From assembly GCF_000317065.1 (NCBI RefSeq), contig NC_019701.1, forward strand, positions 992,001 through 1,056,000: DNA of 64,000 nt. The letters are read 5' to 3'. The translations under genes were made by a program, and so were the position numbers. This DNA is from Pseudanabaena sp. PCC 7367 (lineage in GTDB: Bacteria > Cyanobacteriota > Cyanobacteriia > Pseudanabaenales > Pseudanabaenaceae). The notes beneath the pieces are model-generated. The model made no database searches. It was not told the DNA's origin and saw nothing but the letters and a program-made list of their open reading frames with translations. Every line of letters begins with the position of its first letter. Position 1 is the first letter of the stretch. Below are positions 28,125 to 38,003 of this stretch, piece after piece.

Positions 28125-29441
28125 CTAGGTCGCCACATTTTGCCCTAGGGCTCGAACCGTCATGCCTTCGTAGTTATAAATAAAACTAGCCAACTCGAAA
28201 AAGTTAAACGGGATTTTGTTGCCCGTTGCCCTCAAGCGACGAAAGCTAATGGCAATATCAGGCGGCGAGACAATCCCCACTTCTAATTCGCCTGGTTTGG
28301 CTTCGCCATTAATAATCTTGGTGCCATAGAGAGTTGCCAGGTTGGCTACGTTTTGCATCTGTGCGCCGATCGAAAGTACCGCAGATTCGTCGCCTTCTTG
28401 CACCACGTCTGGCAGCGTTGCCACTGACATGACCCGCCCGCCATATTCATTGATTGTAGCAATCTCCCGATAGACTGAGCTACTGCCAGTGATCAAGAAA
28501 ATACTATTTTCCAGGGTCGGATCGCTCTCTTGCATTTTTTTGACCGCCTGGGGAACCAACGAAATCAGCTCTTCTCTGGCTTGCTCCCGATCGACTACCC
28601 CATAGCGCCAGGCATTGATCCCCAGTTCACCAGCAATTTTAACCATTGGCTCTACCTGGGTTTTAACGGCGCTAATATTTTTCTCGGCATAGAGAATGGC
28701 AATATTTTTTAGCTCCGGCTTTAATTCCAGCAGATAGGTCTGCAAAGTGCCAAAGGGTGGGCTGATCGATGTGTAGGCAACATTTGTACCACTACCTTGC
28801 TCATAGCTGTCCGTTTGCCCTAAAAGTACCGGATCTTTTGAGGCACTGGTAACCACTGGAATTTTACTGCCCAAGAAGTTTTCCTGGATAAATTCCGTGG
28901 AAACTGAGCCCACACTAAAGATCAAATCGATGTTGTCCTGTTTAGCTTTTTCTAACAATGCCAAACCATAGGGCTCGATCGTGCCGTAGTTAACGATCGT
29001 AAAATCTGCCGCAATATTCTTTTGCTTAAAAATATTTAGCGTAGTTGACACCGCCACACCATATACCGACGATCGCTTGGGCATCAAGATTAAGATTGAT
29101 TTCTTCTCGACATCTCGACTGACCCAATTTGGCTTTACCACCAAGGTTGCAGGGTTATTGGGAACAGCTGCCACATGCCAGTGTAAATATACTTCTGGGT
29201 TGAGCGAGAACCATTTTAGATCGGGTAGCCCCTCTTCCGTATCCAGTTCTGCAGCAAAATCGATCGCATTTAAATAATCATCGGGATTAACGATAATTGT
29301 CTGCTCTACATTGGCAGATAGATTATTCTCACTATTTGTGGCCACTACCGTAGAAACAACCAGCAAAAAAGAGAGGCAGGCCAAACAAACCAGCTTGGCT
29401 ATTTTTGAATATCGCAAATATCGCAGGCGAGGACTAAACAT
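28125..29441 (-). CDS. ABC-type periplasmic substrate-binding protein (PF04392-like)
   Basis: 438 residues. A membrane helix or signal anchor is near 15-36 (KLVCLACLSFLLVVSTVVA), then about 60 residues of spacer. The rest fits the ABC_sub_bind type 1 periplasmic fold: SILILMPKRSSVYGVAVS, DLIFSVGSVSTEFIQ, PVVTSASKDPVLLGQ, AILYAEKN and IVSPPDIAISFRRL. It is often found with amino-acid or sugar ABC exporters, but no permease is adjacent. The large histidine kinase gene lies upstream on the same strand, so a role as a sensory partner is possible; that is inference. Confidence 0.85.
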   Translation of the reverse strand: MFSPRLRYLRYSKIAKLVCLACLSFLLVVSTVVATNSENNLSANVEQTIIVNPDDYLNAIDFAAELDTEEGLPDLKWFSLNPEVYLHWHVAAVPNNPATLVVKPNWVSRDVEKKSILILMPKRSSVYGVAVSTTLNIFKQKNIAADFTIVNYGTIEPYGLALLEKAKQDNIDLIFSVGSVSTEFIQENFLGSKIPVVTSASKDPVLLGQTDSYEQGSGTNVAYTSISPPFGTLQTYLLELKPELKNIAILYAEKNISAVKTQVEPMVKIAGELGINAWRYGVVDREQAREELISLVPQAVKKMQESDPTLENSIFLITGSSSVYREIATINEYGGRVMSVATLPDVVQEGDESAVLSIGAQMQNVANLATLYGTKIINGEAKPGELEVGIVSPPDIAISFRRLRATGNKIPFNFFELASFIYNYEGMTVRALGQNVAT

Positions 29442-29641
29442 AGAATTAATGCGTATTTAATGCATGCTGGTGTGTACTTAACTTGCCATCAAGTTCAGTT
29501 GATGAGTTGATCCTTGATTGGTTTCTATGCGACTCTGACCCAATCATAGTCCATATGATCAGGACTGATAATCAAGCATTTTGATGTATTGGTATTACTT
29601 AATAACTTGCCAGTCAAGGTTCCCCCAAGCTGCCATACAGT

Positions 29642-29690
29642 AAATTTAGATCACAAATTTAGATCACAAATTTAGATCGCAAATTTACAT
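29642..29690. repeat. 13-bp tandem repeat, 3.7 copies
   Basis: AAATTTAGATCAC at 29642-29654 and 29655-29667, AAATTTAGATCGC at 29668-29680, then a partial copy. Confidence 0.9.
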
Positions 29691-29897
29691 AGCGGCTTGA
29701 CTTAAAATAATTCTCACTTGAGCTTTGCCCATATCGATCGCCGTCACTTCGATCATAATTTGCGCCAACACCTATATGCTCAAGATACTCAAGATGTCCA
29801 AGATGCTCAAGATGTCCAAAATATACATGTATTAGGTAAGTCTACCCAGTTTTTCCAGCCAGGCGATAAAGGCCAAGCAAGTTCTGCTAGGTTCTGA

Positions 29898-29941
29898 TCT
29901 AGGTCTAAATAATATCAATTCTAGGTCTAAATAATATCAAT
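29898..29941. repeat. Exact 22-bp tandem duplication
   Basis: Two adjacent identical copies (29898-29919 and 29920-29941) starting TCTAGGTCTAAATAATATCA. Confidence 0.95.
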
Positions 29942-30259
29942 GCAGCAACATTATGGTTCATTAGCTGCCAGGCTAGCCTTTTGGCGATCGCTGCCAAGTG
30001 ATCAGTCCCAGCAACCGCAGCCCTTTGGTGAACTTTCACCTGGGCGCAATTGGCTATCTATATTTTTGATTATAACCATCTAGTCAATAAGAATCCGTGC
30101 CTATCATACATCACTTATAAGGCAACAGGTCCAACCAGGCGATCGGCTTTAATCCTTTTTAATCCTTAAGAGTTAGGTTCTCTAGATCGATTGTAGCAAG
30201 GATGCCTGATTAACTTAGCCTGATTAACCTGTATAGATATTATCGCTAAACTGAGAGGT

Positions 30260-33200
30260 TTAAAAACAGACAAAGGTGAGATTTTCGAGCCCAGCTTCCA
30301 AGCGCAGCGTTTTGACAATTTCACTTTGTTTGAGAAACTCCGTATTCACCACAATCATATCAGGGAGTTCTGATTTGGCCTTGGCAATGATTTCTGCTTC
30401 GGAGCTGTTATAGATCGTTGACACCAAATAGCCCTTGGCGGCTAACTCATCTACCAATTTTTGAATTGAGGAGGGATTTTGATCAACTACCAGCACTTTG
30501 CTGCGAGATTCAGTGCGGCTGAGTAGTTCGCCTATGTCTGCTAGCAATTGATCGCCTTCGATCGGCTTAGCAAGATAGCGATCGATCCCAAAGCGACATA
30601 CTTTCTCTTGATCTTCGAAGGCAGAAATAATAATGATGGGGATATTGGCCGTGGCTGGGTCATTACGCAGAATTGCCGCCACATCAAACCCACTGATACC
30701 GGGCATGGCTATATCGAGGGTAATCAGATCAGGGCGATGATCTCTAATTTTGGCGATCGCATCGGTACCATCTTCAGCCTCTACCACTTGATAACCCTGA
30801 TCCTCCAGCTCTTGGCGCAACAGCGATCGGATATTGGCATCATCATCCACCACCAGGATGCTACGTCCCTTCATATCATCTGCATCACGATCAACGCTGA
30901 CATATTGCCCCAATTGTTTGGCCAAACCGCTTAACGCCTGGCGATCGGGTTGAGCAGGATTAGGATTAAGTGGAATCGTAGTAACAACCTGAGCTGGCTG
31001 ATTAGACGTAGTTACTTGAGGCGGTGCGATTGAATTGAGCCGCGCCATAGTTTGCTCATCACGCACGTCCACCTGAGCCGCTAGATCACCACTGCTACCC
31101 AGGGAGGTTGATTCAGACAAGATTGGTAGCGTAAAGGAAAAAGTAGTACCTACGCCCAATTCACTCTCTACCCAAATGCGACCGCCATGATGCTCCACAA
31201 TTTCCTTGGAGATCGCCAGCCCCAGACCAGTCCCCTTGGGTTTGTTGGTTTGAGTGACTCCCACCTGCTTGAATTTCTCAAATACTTTGGGTAGATCAGC
31301 TTTGGAGATACCAATACCAGTATCGATAATACTAAACGCTAAGGCATCATCTGATTTAGCAACACGGCAGGTCACCGAGCCATGATCGGTAAACTTCACC
31401 GCATTTGAGATTAAGTTAATCACCACCTGAATTAGCCGATCCCGATCGCCAATGGTGCCAGGCATGCTCATGGGCACATCTTTGATTGGTTCTAGCCCCT
31501 TTTGCTCGAACAGGGCTGAAGTTGCTGCCAGGGCGCGATCGACAATTTCATCGGCAGTCAAGGGCTCCATGTGCCAATCCAGCTTGCCCGCTTCCATCTT
31601 GGCCACATCCAGCACTTCATTGATCAGCTTGGTTAGTCTGGTTCCCTCTGACACAATGATGCCAATATTTTCGCCCACCTGCTTAACCGATCGCTTCACC
31701 TTCTTCTCTTCCATCGTCACATTGGGGAAAATGCTGTCGTCCAGTTTTTTCTGGATCAACTTAGCAAAGCCCAACACCGAGGTAAGAGGCGTTCTCAGTT
31801 CGTGGGACACGGTGGAGATAAACTCGGTTTTCATGCGATCGACTTCTTTATCGACAGTAATGTCACGCACAATCACGATCGAACCAATATATTCTGGCGG
31901 CTCTCCTTCGGTGGTGCTTGATTTGAGCACAGAAGTAGCTACAGCCTTACCAATCCTTTGCTCTGGCAGCGAAAACTCAGTGGTAAAAACCTCTTTATAG
32001 GAACGACGGGTTTTCTCGATCAGCTCAATTATCTCCGATTGAAAAATATGGGTGCAGGGCTGCTGGTTAATTACCTCACGCTCTAGATCCATCATATCCA
32101 CCAGGGCTGGATTGAATTGGGTAATGTGGTTACTAGGATCTACCAGAGCCAGGCCATCCACCATGTTGTCGATCGTGGCCTTCAATTCACCCGTACGCTG
32201 GTTAACTTTTTGTTCTAGGGTGTGATTATATTCTTCCAGCTTTTCATTGGATAACTTCAGTTGCGCTGTCATCTCATTAAATGCCCGCGCCAGGGTGCCA
32301 ATTTCGTTATTACCTTGCACTGGCACTTTGACACTCAAATCGCCTAGCGCCACTTTGATCGCCGCGTTAGTCAGGTTACTCAGGGGCTTGGCCAAGGTGC
32401 GATCGGAGATAAATACTGATACCACCACCAAAATGACTACCAGCGAGACAATGATTATCAACAGATTAATATTGTTACGCTCAATTTCTCCCAGGTATCT
32501 CGATTCTGGAATAACAGTACCAACATACCAATCTAGCTGGCCTAAGGGAGAAACCGAGATCACATATTTTTCGCCTGTCGCTGGATCGGTAAATTCGTAT
32601 CTTTCCAACTCAGTCATTTCACTGAGAAGAATTTGCTCCGCGTTAAGCGCCTGGTTCGCAAACTGCAGATAGGTATCATTAGCTTCTGACAAACTCTTTA
32701 AATTTGCTTCCTTTTCCTGATTTGATAGAGTTTGAGTCAGTTCTTGTGGATCCGAGAAGGCAATCAACTCTCCTTTGGAATTAATCACAAAAATGGCTCC
32801 ATTCTGATCACCTAAAATACCTTCTAGATATTCAGAAATACTCCTGAGGCCAAAGGCAATACTAATGACACCGACTAGCTCACCATTTCTTTGATAGGTA
32901 ACGGAAGAATTTATGCCAGGAATATTACCGGTGGTAAATTTATAGACCGGAGTCCAGGTCTGTTCCTCTGGCTCGGCGATCGCCAATTGATACCAGAGCC
33001 GTTTGGTGAGTACCCAATCCTGTTGCAAAGATTGCGTTTCTACAAAGGCCACATCGCCATTGGTTAATTCTTGGTATTTCTGCGAGACTCTGGTGGTTAA
33101 GCTGGCTTCGGGATCATAGGTGCGATCGACTACATATAAAAAACCATCCTCGCTCCGATTGGCACCAATGAAATTACCGGTTTCGGTATAACCAAATACG

Positions 33201-33562
33201 ACCCAGGTAAAATTGGGGTAGCTGCGCAACACATTTAAATAAAAATCATCCCTTTGCGCGCGATCGAATGGATCAACCACCCCCGACTCAAATGATGTTT
33301 TAATTAAAGTCTGGGCAGACTGGACATTGTTGAAAATACTACTTACTTCATTTGAAGTGCCCCTGGCGATCTCTTTGTTAACTTCGCCAATGACCTTATC
33401 AATATTCTTTTGGGAAGTCCAAAGCCACGGCAAATAGACAAAGGCAGCGGTTAGGCCAACCACTGACATAATCATCACTACCAATAGGGTTTTTAGCCCC
33501 CCAGTTTTACGGAACTTTGGCGCTGAGTCAGATTTGGTCATGTCTTTGCCTGAATTATTCAA
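30260..33562 (-). CDS. Hybrid sensor histidine kinase with degenerate second receiver
   Basis: 1100 residues. Domain order: membrane helix (about 24-50), long dCache-like extracytoplasmic region, second helix (about 370-392), HAMP (PLSNLTNAAIKVALGDLSV), coiled coil, PAS, HisKA (FISTVSHELRTPLTSVLGF with the phospho-His), HATPase (NLISNAVKF, DTGIGIS, GTGLGLAIS), a receiver at about 900-1021 with its Asp in LITLDIAMPG, and a second receiver-like region at 1022-1100. The second receiver has N-T in place of the phospho-Asp (VVNTEFL) and stops after strand 4, so it is a truncated pseudo-receiver. It should sense an external signal and pass phosphate to the first receiver. HisKA has a 16-residue insertion shared with the kinase at 44822. 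Confidence 0.93.
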   Translation of the reverse strand: MNNSGKDMTKSDSAPKFRKTGGLKTLLVVMIMSVVGLTAAFVYLPWLWTSQKNIDKVIGEVNKEIARGTSNEVSSIFNNVQSAQTLIKTSFESGVVDPFDRAQRDDFYLNVLRSYPNFTWVVFGYTETGNFIGANRSEDGFLYVVDRTYDPEASLTTRVSQKYQELTNGDVAFVETQSLQQDWVLTKRLWYQLAIAEPEEQTWTPVYKFTTGNIPGINSSVTYQRNGELVGVISIAFGLRSISEYLEGILGDQNGAIFVINSKGELIAFSDPQELTQTLSNQEKEANLKSLSEANDTYLQFANQALNAEQILLSEMTELERYEFTDPATGEKYVISVSPLGQLDWYVGTVIPESRYLGEIERNNINLLIIIVSLVVILVVVSVFISDRTLAKPLSNLTNAAIKVALGDLSVKVPVQGNNEIGTLARAFNEMTAQLKLSNEKLEEYNHTLEQKVNQRTGELKATIDNMVDGLALVDPSNHITQFNPALVDMMDLEREVINQQPCTHIFQSEIIELIEKTRRSYKEVFTTEFSLPEQRIGKAVATSVLKSSTTEGEPPEYIGSIVIVRDITVDKEVDRMKTEFISTVSHELRTPLTSVLGFAKLIQKKLDDSIFPNVTMEEKKVKRSVKQVGENIGIIVSEGTRLTKLINEVLDVAKMEAGKLDWHMEPLTADEIVDRALAATSALFEQKGLEPIKDVPMSMPGTIGDRDRLIQVVINLISNAVKFTDHGSVTCRVAKSDDALAFSIIDTGIGISKADLPKVFEKFKQVGVTQTNKPKGTGLGLAISKEIVEHHGGRIWVESELGVGTTFSFTLPILSESTSLGSSGDLAAQVDVRDEQTMARLNSIAPPQVTTSNQPAQVVTTIPLNPNPAQPDRQALSGLAKQLGQYVSVDRDADDMKGRSILVVDDDANIRSLLRQELEDQGYQVVEAEDGTDAIAKIRDHRPDLITLDIAMPGISGFDVAAILRNDPATANIPIIIISAFEDQEKVCRFGIDRYLAKPIEGDQLLADIGELLSRTESRSKVLVVDQNPSSIQKLVDELAAKGYLVSTIYNSSEAEIIAKAKSELPDMIVVNTEFLKQSEIVKTLRLEAGLENLTFVCF

Positions 33563-34535
33563 AGGGCATCCTCAAATGAGCAGGTTAGCACTGTAAGTAG
33601 CAGGTAATTTATTTAATAGAACTAGGGTTGATTAGACCTTAATCTTGCAATCTAGATTCAGAAACAACTCGCCGATCGAGCCGATCGAAAAGAGCCCAAC
33701 TTGCGCGATCGTTAAGCTTGATTTGTCCCTGATTCATTTGCTATCTGCGATTTCACTTATCTGTTAATACGTACAATCTGCTAAGTGAATTCAAGTGCCA
33801 GCATGGATATGTCCCTTATTATTCCAGTAGTATACTGCAAGATCAATTACCGCTCATGATCGCTTGGGTCAGTTTATTTCTTATTTTAGTGAATTTAGTT
33901 TGATTAGCGGCTCTAGCAGGGCGATCGGCCGGGCAGAGTAATGCATGGGCTCAGCTTCTAAGATGTTTTATTTAACTGCATTGCCTCTGTTCAGCTCCAG
34001 GAAAGATCGGCTCTGCTAGCCCTGATCAAGCAACCTAATCATCTGTGTTTAGATTGCTTCTAGTTAATAATTCTAGTTAATAAATTGACTAAACCATCCT
34101 GCCATGGTTAACTCACCAATATTCACGCTCTGTTCTTATTTGCTCTGATATTTTAATTTGATAATTACCAGGGTCAGCTTGATTTAGATGCAGTTTAAGT
34201 TGTTTGCGGTGCGATCGGGCATGGCTAAGAGAGCGATTACGATTGAGCGTACTATGGTTCTAAAGAGCGCAGCAATTTTATGGGCAAGGCTTAAGCGATA
34301 CGCCTCAATCCAGAGCTAATCTCAGCTTTTTTAGAATTAATCTAATCGCGTTATCTCCATATTCACTAGATTAAGCAGGCTTGGCTCTGAGCTTGAAAGA
34401 TTGAAATTCTGCCCATCTGAGTTACCAAGATTGGCGTTTTGCATAAGAGCAATTGGCTACAATTAAAGAGCTAGCCGCACTAATTTAATTAACCTTTAAT
34501 TAACCCCCTATGCCATCACAGGAAAAAGAGCACTC
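33563..34535. other. 973-bp gene-free spacer
   Basis: The largest gene-free stretch in the window. No tRNA, known RNA family, decayed gene or terminator was recognised on either strand. CTAGTTAATAATT/CTAGTTAATAAATT is repeated near 34065-34090. Confidence 0.4.
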
Positions 34536-35237
34536 ATGAAAAATTTCTGGGCAACGATCAAATTTACAATTTTCCTGGCTGCCGTGGTGGCTGGTGTTGG
34601 CGTATGGCGAATGGGAGGGGGCTTCTTTGAACAGGCGATCGCCCTATTTAGCATCCAAGAAGCCGAGCCAGAGGTTGATATTCAGTCTTTAATTGTGAAG
34701 CAAGTGCGCGATGCCAGTGAGCTAACCACCGCGATTTATGTGATGGAAGCAGTGGTGCCAACCAAACAGGAAGCCACCCTGGGTAGTTTTACGGTCGGTA
34801 CTACCCGCTTGCTATATTTGGCTAGGGGTGAAGTGAGGGCAGGAGTTGATCTATCGCAGCTAACGCCAGAGGATGTGCAAGTGCTGGATGATCGGATCAT
34901 GATTGAGTTGCCAGCCGCGCAAATTATTGACCATAAAATCGACGTGGAGCGATCGCGGGTCTATAGCTACGATCGCGGTTTCCTGGGATTAGGGCCTGAT
35001 ACTGCGCCTGAATTACAATCGCTGGCTCAACGCGAGACCTTGCGCCGGGTGGTAAAGGCCGCATGTGCCGATGGTTTATTACAGCAAGCCAATAATCGAG
35101 CCGGGATTGTGGTGACTCAGTTAGTCAATCTGGTGGAAACGGAAAAGCAAATAGTCGTGCAAACGCAAAATCCGTTGAGTGGCTCCTGTGCTAGCCCTGT
35201 GGCACAAATTCATAATCTGGTGGCGATCCCCAATTAG
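34536..35237 (+). CDS. DUF4230 family protein
   Basis: 233 residues. One N-terminal helix (FTIFLAAVVAGVGVWRM), then the DUF4230 domain: VRDASELTTAIYVMEAVV, VGTTRLLYLARGEVRAGVDLSQL, VLDDRIMIELPAAQI and SYDRGFLGLGPD. The family has no known biochemical role. It is probably anchored by the helix with the domain on the outer face. An acidic patch (EAEPEVD) follows the helix. It converges with rpsN, with a structured inverted repeat (35307-35355) in between. Confidence 0.85.
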   Translation: MKNFWATIKFTIFLAAVVAGVGVWRMGGGFFEQAIALFSIQEAEPEVDIQSLIVKQVRDASELTTAIYVMEAVVPTKQEATLGSFTVGTTRLLYLARGEVRAGVDLSQLTPEDVQVLDDRIMIELPAAQIIDHKIDVERSRVYSYDRGFLGLGPDTAPELQSLAQRETLRRVVKAACADGLLQQANNRAGIVVTQLVNLVETEKQIVVQTQNPLSGSCASPVAQIHNLVAIPN

Positions 35238-35306
35238 GAATTAATCACGATCGCAGCGCCACTCAGTCCATCCAAAATCCATTCAAAATTCATGCAAACA
35301 CAAACA

Positions 35307-35355
35307 GCGATCGCCCGGTACAAACCTCAACAAAGGTTCAAGACCAGGCGATCGT
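35307..35355. repeat. Three-tier inverted repeat between convergent genes
   Basis: GCGATCGCC (35307-35315) pairs with GGCGATCGT (35347-35355). Inside, GGT pairs with ACC and AACCT (35323-35327) with AGGTT (35334-35338) around a six-base loop. It sits between the DUF4230 gene and rpsN, so it may serve as a transcript end for one or both. Confidence 0.6.
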
Positions 35356-35378
35356 AAAAGTTATGCAAGTATTAAGTT

Positions 35379-35410
35379 ATTTAAATATTTAAATATTTAA
35401 ATATTTAAAG
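35379..35410. repeat. ATTTAAAT-type tandem repeat
   Basis: Four successive copies of an 8-bp TATTTAAA-type unit just downstream of rpsN. Confidence 0.8.
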
Positions 35411-35523
35411 AGCAAGATGCCTAATTCACTGGCCTATCGCTGATTCACAGTGCGATCGCTACACATAATCGCTACACACATAAGCTCATCCAGGCAAATA
35501 TTAGCAATACTCAAGAGTTAAAT

Positions 35524-35829
35524 TTACCAGCTAGCCTTTCTGACCCCAGGCAATACCCCCTGATGCGCCATTTCCCGGAAGACATTGCGGCACAGCCCAA
35601 AATCACGGTAATAGCCCCTGGGCTTACCAGTCATCCAACAGCGATTGCGCAGGCGGGTGGGGAAGCTGTTGCGGGGAAGCTGTTGCAATTTACGATGCAC
35701 TTCTAGCTTTTCTTGCTGTGACAGATTGGCATCTGAAAGCTGCGCTTTGAAAGCTTCACGCTTGGCTGCGTATTTTTCTACTAGTCTCTGGCGCTTTTTC
35801 TCGCGCTCAATCATGCTTTTCTTAGCCAT
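35524..35829 (-). CDS. rpsN: 30S ribosomal protein S14
   Basis: 101 residues, the long zinc-free form of S14 found in cyanobacteria and plastids. It begins [20 protein letters not shown] and ends [22 protein letters not shown]...[11 protein letters not shown], the conserved S14 core. The zinc-binding C-x2-C pairs of the short S14 form are missing, as expected. S14 sits in the 30S head near S3 and S10. Here it stands alone rather than in a ribosomal operon, as is usual in cyanobacteria. Confidence 0.97.
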   Translation of the reverse strand: MAKKSMIEREKKRQRLVEKYAAKREAFKAQLSDANLSQQEKLEVHRKLQQLPRNSFPTRLRNRCWMTGKPRGYYRDFGLCRNVFREMAHQGVLPGVRKASW

Positions 35830-36154
35830 GTTTGGTTGTTATGATTTGCTTTTGCCTAATGTACTGCGACTAATATCAGGTTTTTCACTAATATCAGATA
35901 TCAGAATATTTTGAATAGATAACCACAACAAGCCTTTAATTGCTATGGTTCAGCGATCGCTTGGGGTTAATTTAATATTGACTCAATCTCAATGTAGACT
36001 CAATCCAAACCCAGCCAATGAATTAGGCACTTCCTAATATGACACTTATGCGATTCGATTGCGATTCAACAGCTTTTAATAATAACAAATTTATGCGCCG
36101 CAAGCAAATCTAGATGCTCAGGTTGGCCGCAATACCCTAAAACAATTGCGGAAA
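35830..36154. other. Spacer between rpsN and gvpJ
   Basis: 325 bp. It should contain the rpsN promoter. No other feature was seen; gvpJ has no obvious terminator here. Confidence 0.4.
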
Positions 36155-36499
36155 CTACTTTGTTTGTCTATTCTTGGGCAGAGCCGCTTTTTCATCCTCA
36201 GCACCCTTAAGCAACAATAATTCTTGCTCTAGATTACTCACCCGCTCCAGCAATTTTTGATTCACCATCATCAATTCCTGCGCCCTGGTACTCAAATAGG
36301 GGTCAGATTCCCACCAATTAATGCCAATCTCTTTGGCCTTATCGACCGATGCCACCAGCAAGCGAATCCGAATGCTGAGCAATTCCACATCCCCGATCGA
36401 TACGGTGATATCACCAGCGATCACAATACCTTTATCCAAGACTCGCTCTAGGATATCGGCAAGAGTAGAGCCACCGACACTGGTTGGGGGTTTAGCCAT
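36155..36499 (-). CDS. gvpJ: Gas vesicle protein GvpJ
   Basis: 114 residues with the GvpA-like fold core ADILERVLDKGIVIAGDITVSIGDVELLSIRIRLLVASV, here slightly different from GvpA, and a further C-terminal region with a coiled-coil-like segment (LLERVSNLEQELLLLKG) and a basic end. The extended tail and the W-W in IGINWWESD separate GvpJ from the main shell protein. GvpJ is a minor shell component needed to start or shape vesicles. Last of four gvp genes on this strand, 246 bp from gvpN. Confidence 0.93.
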   Translation of the reverse strand: MAKPPTSVGGSTLADILERVLDKGIVIAGDITVSIGDVELLSIRIRLLVASVDKAKEIGINWWESDPYLSTRAQELMMVNQKLLERVSNLEQELLLLKGAEDEKAALPKNRQTK

Positions 36500-36745
36500 C
36501 TGGTTTCTGGTTCAGCTATTAGTTCAAGTTTTGGGAATGGGATGCAAGGTTTTTAAGCGTCAATAGCGCGTAGATTGGTTCACAGGGACTGATGGCAGGA
36601 TGCGATCGAAGTAGCTAGTAGCTTATGCCTTGATCGCAAACAATCATGCGCCTGTAATTAATATTAAATATCAGCCAATATCACGATCTACCATCCCTAT
36701 ATTCTGTGGATATGATTTGAGTAATTGCCTAAAGCTCTGGATCTG

Positions 36746-37624
36746 CTAAGGCAACTGATCTAGCAATTTAGTCAGTGCCACGGTGGCTTCTGCCATTGCG
36801 GCGGCCTTGGACAGGAGCACATCGGCACAGAGGGCACGAAAATCTTCATCCTGGCCAGAGATCGGGATTTCATGCTCATGGCAAATGCGGCCAATCATCA
36901 AGCAGGCACGTAAGCTAGAGGTTTGAGTTTGCTCACAACGGCGACGGAAGCTGCGAATCAGGTTAATTAATTTCAAGGATTGAGTCGGCCCCAAGCCAAT
37001 CCGCCCGGTCAGGATTAGTTTTTCCGTCTCAATGTCGGCTTCGCCAATATTAATTGTGATCATGCGATCGAGCAGGGCATCCTGGGTGGCATGAACACCA
37101 GCATATTCTTCGGGGTTGGAGGTAAAGATTGCCCTGAATTGGGGATGCACCCGCACATACTCCGATTGGGAGCTATCCGGCGGCAACACAATTAATTTTT
37201 CTTCCAGGGCACTTAGCAATACATTATTTACCTCTGGGCGGGAGCGATTAAACTCATCATAAATCAGCGTAAATCCTTCGCGGGCAGCCAGGGTCAGCCG
37301 TGATTCTACCCAACTACGCTGCATATCATCTTCGACTTTTAAAACCGAGTGGATGTAGTTATCTACTACCTTCTTGCGGGTGTAACCGGAATTAGAGCCC
37401 ACCAATTGGGAGGATTTGAGATCTTCATCGCCGTAAATTAATACCATTGGTCGCCCCAATAGGCTAGCCAGGTGCATTGCCATGGTGGTTTTACCAGCAC
37501 CGGCCGGGCCACGCAAGTGAATCGCAAAGCCCGATTGCAAATAGCGCAGCGATCGCCTAGCAATCTGCTTAGTGAAGTCGGTGCTAATGAACTGGCGCGG
37601 ATTAGCGTGAAGAACTGTGGTCAT
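36746..37624 (-). CDS. gvpN: Gas vesicle AAA+ ATPase GvpN
   Basis: 292 residues. The P-loop is GPAGAGKT (39-46), Walker B-like LIYDEFNRSRPE follows, then the arginine-finger region and ALLDRMITINIG, as in MoxR-like AAA+ proteins. GvpN is an ATPase thought to help vesicle growth and remodel the shell or work with GvpC. Length agrees with other cyanobacterial GvpN (about 290). An 863-bp spacer separates it from gvpC, unusually large for a gvp cluster. Confidence 0.95.
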   Translation of the reverse strand: MTTVLHANPRQFISTDFTKQIARRSLRYLQSGFAIHLRGPAGAGKTTMAMHLASLLGRPMVLIYGDEDLKSSQLVGSNSGYTRKKVVDNYIHSVLKVEDDMQRSWVESRLTLAAREGFTLIYDEFNRSRPEVNNVLLSALEEKLIVLPPDSSQSEYVRVHPQFRAIFTSNPEEYAGVHATQDALLDRMITINIGEADIETEKLILTGRIGLGPTQSLKLINLIRSFRRRCEQTQTSSLRACLMIGRICHEHEIPISGQDEDFRALCADVLLSKAAAMAEATVALTKLLDQLP

Positions 37625-37706
37625 GGCGATCGCCTTTTTCTATGTCTTTAAATTTAAGGTTGTGCATTTAGAGTAACTGGTAAATATCGATCGAGAAAGT
37701 GTGGTT

Positions 37707-37746
37707 AGCTCCACTTCTTCAGGATAAGCTCCACTTCTTCAAGATA
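37707..37746. repeat. 20-bp tandem duplication
   Basis: AGCTCCACTTCTTCAGGATA followed at once by the same sequence with one change (AAGATA at the end). Confidence 0.9.
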
Positions 37747-37975
37747 ATTAGTCTGGCTAAGCTGAACGCCTGAGAATTTATCGATCGAACCAATCAAAAT
37801 CAAATAAAGTTGATTTGACTTTGCCACCACCAAGCTGATTTACACTATTTTTAAGCTGCCCAGAACCTAAGCTAATAAATTGACCTGGGCTTGCCTAAAC
37901 CCCTTCCTACTCAGGAGACAATTGGCGATTACTATATAACTTTAAGACCTAATTGAATTAGGGATTTAATCAGGG

Positions 37976-38003
37976 ATTGCTTGAGTAGCTTAAGCAATTT
38001 TTT
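37976..38003 (+). terminator. Terminator-like hairpin, opposite strand to gvp genes
   Basis: ATTGCTTGAG-TAG-CTTAAGCAAT (10 bp with one G-T pair) directly followed by a T run, read on the plus strand. No plus-strand gene precedes it, so an unannotated transcript may end here. Confidence 0.55.

Larger units (their letters stand above)
29442..30259. other. 818-bp spacer rich in short tandem repeats
   Basis: No ORF or RNA gene. It holds three copies of a 13-bp unit (29642-29680), CTCAAGAT/GTCCAAGAT-type repeats (about 29774-29821) and two exact 22-bp copies (29898-29941). Confidence 0.5.
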
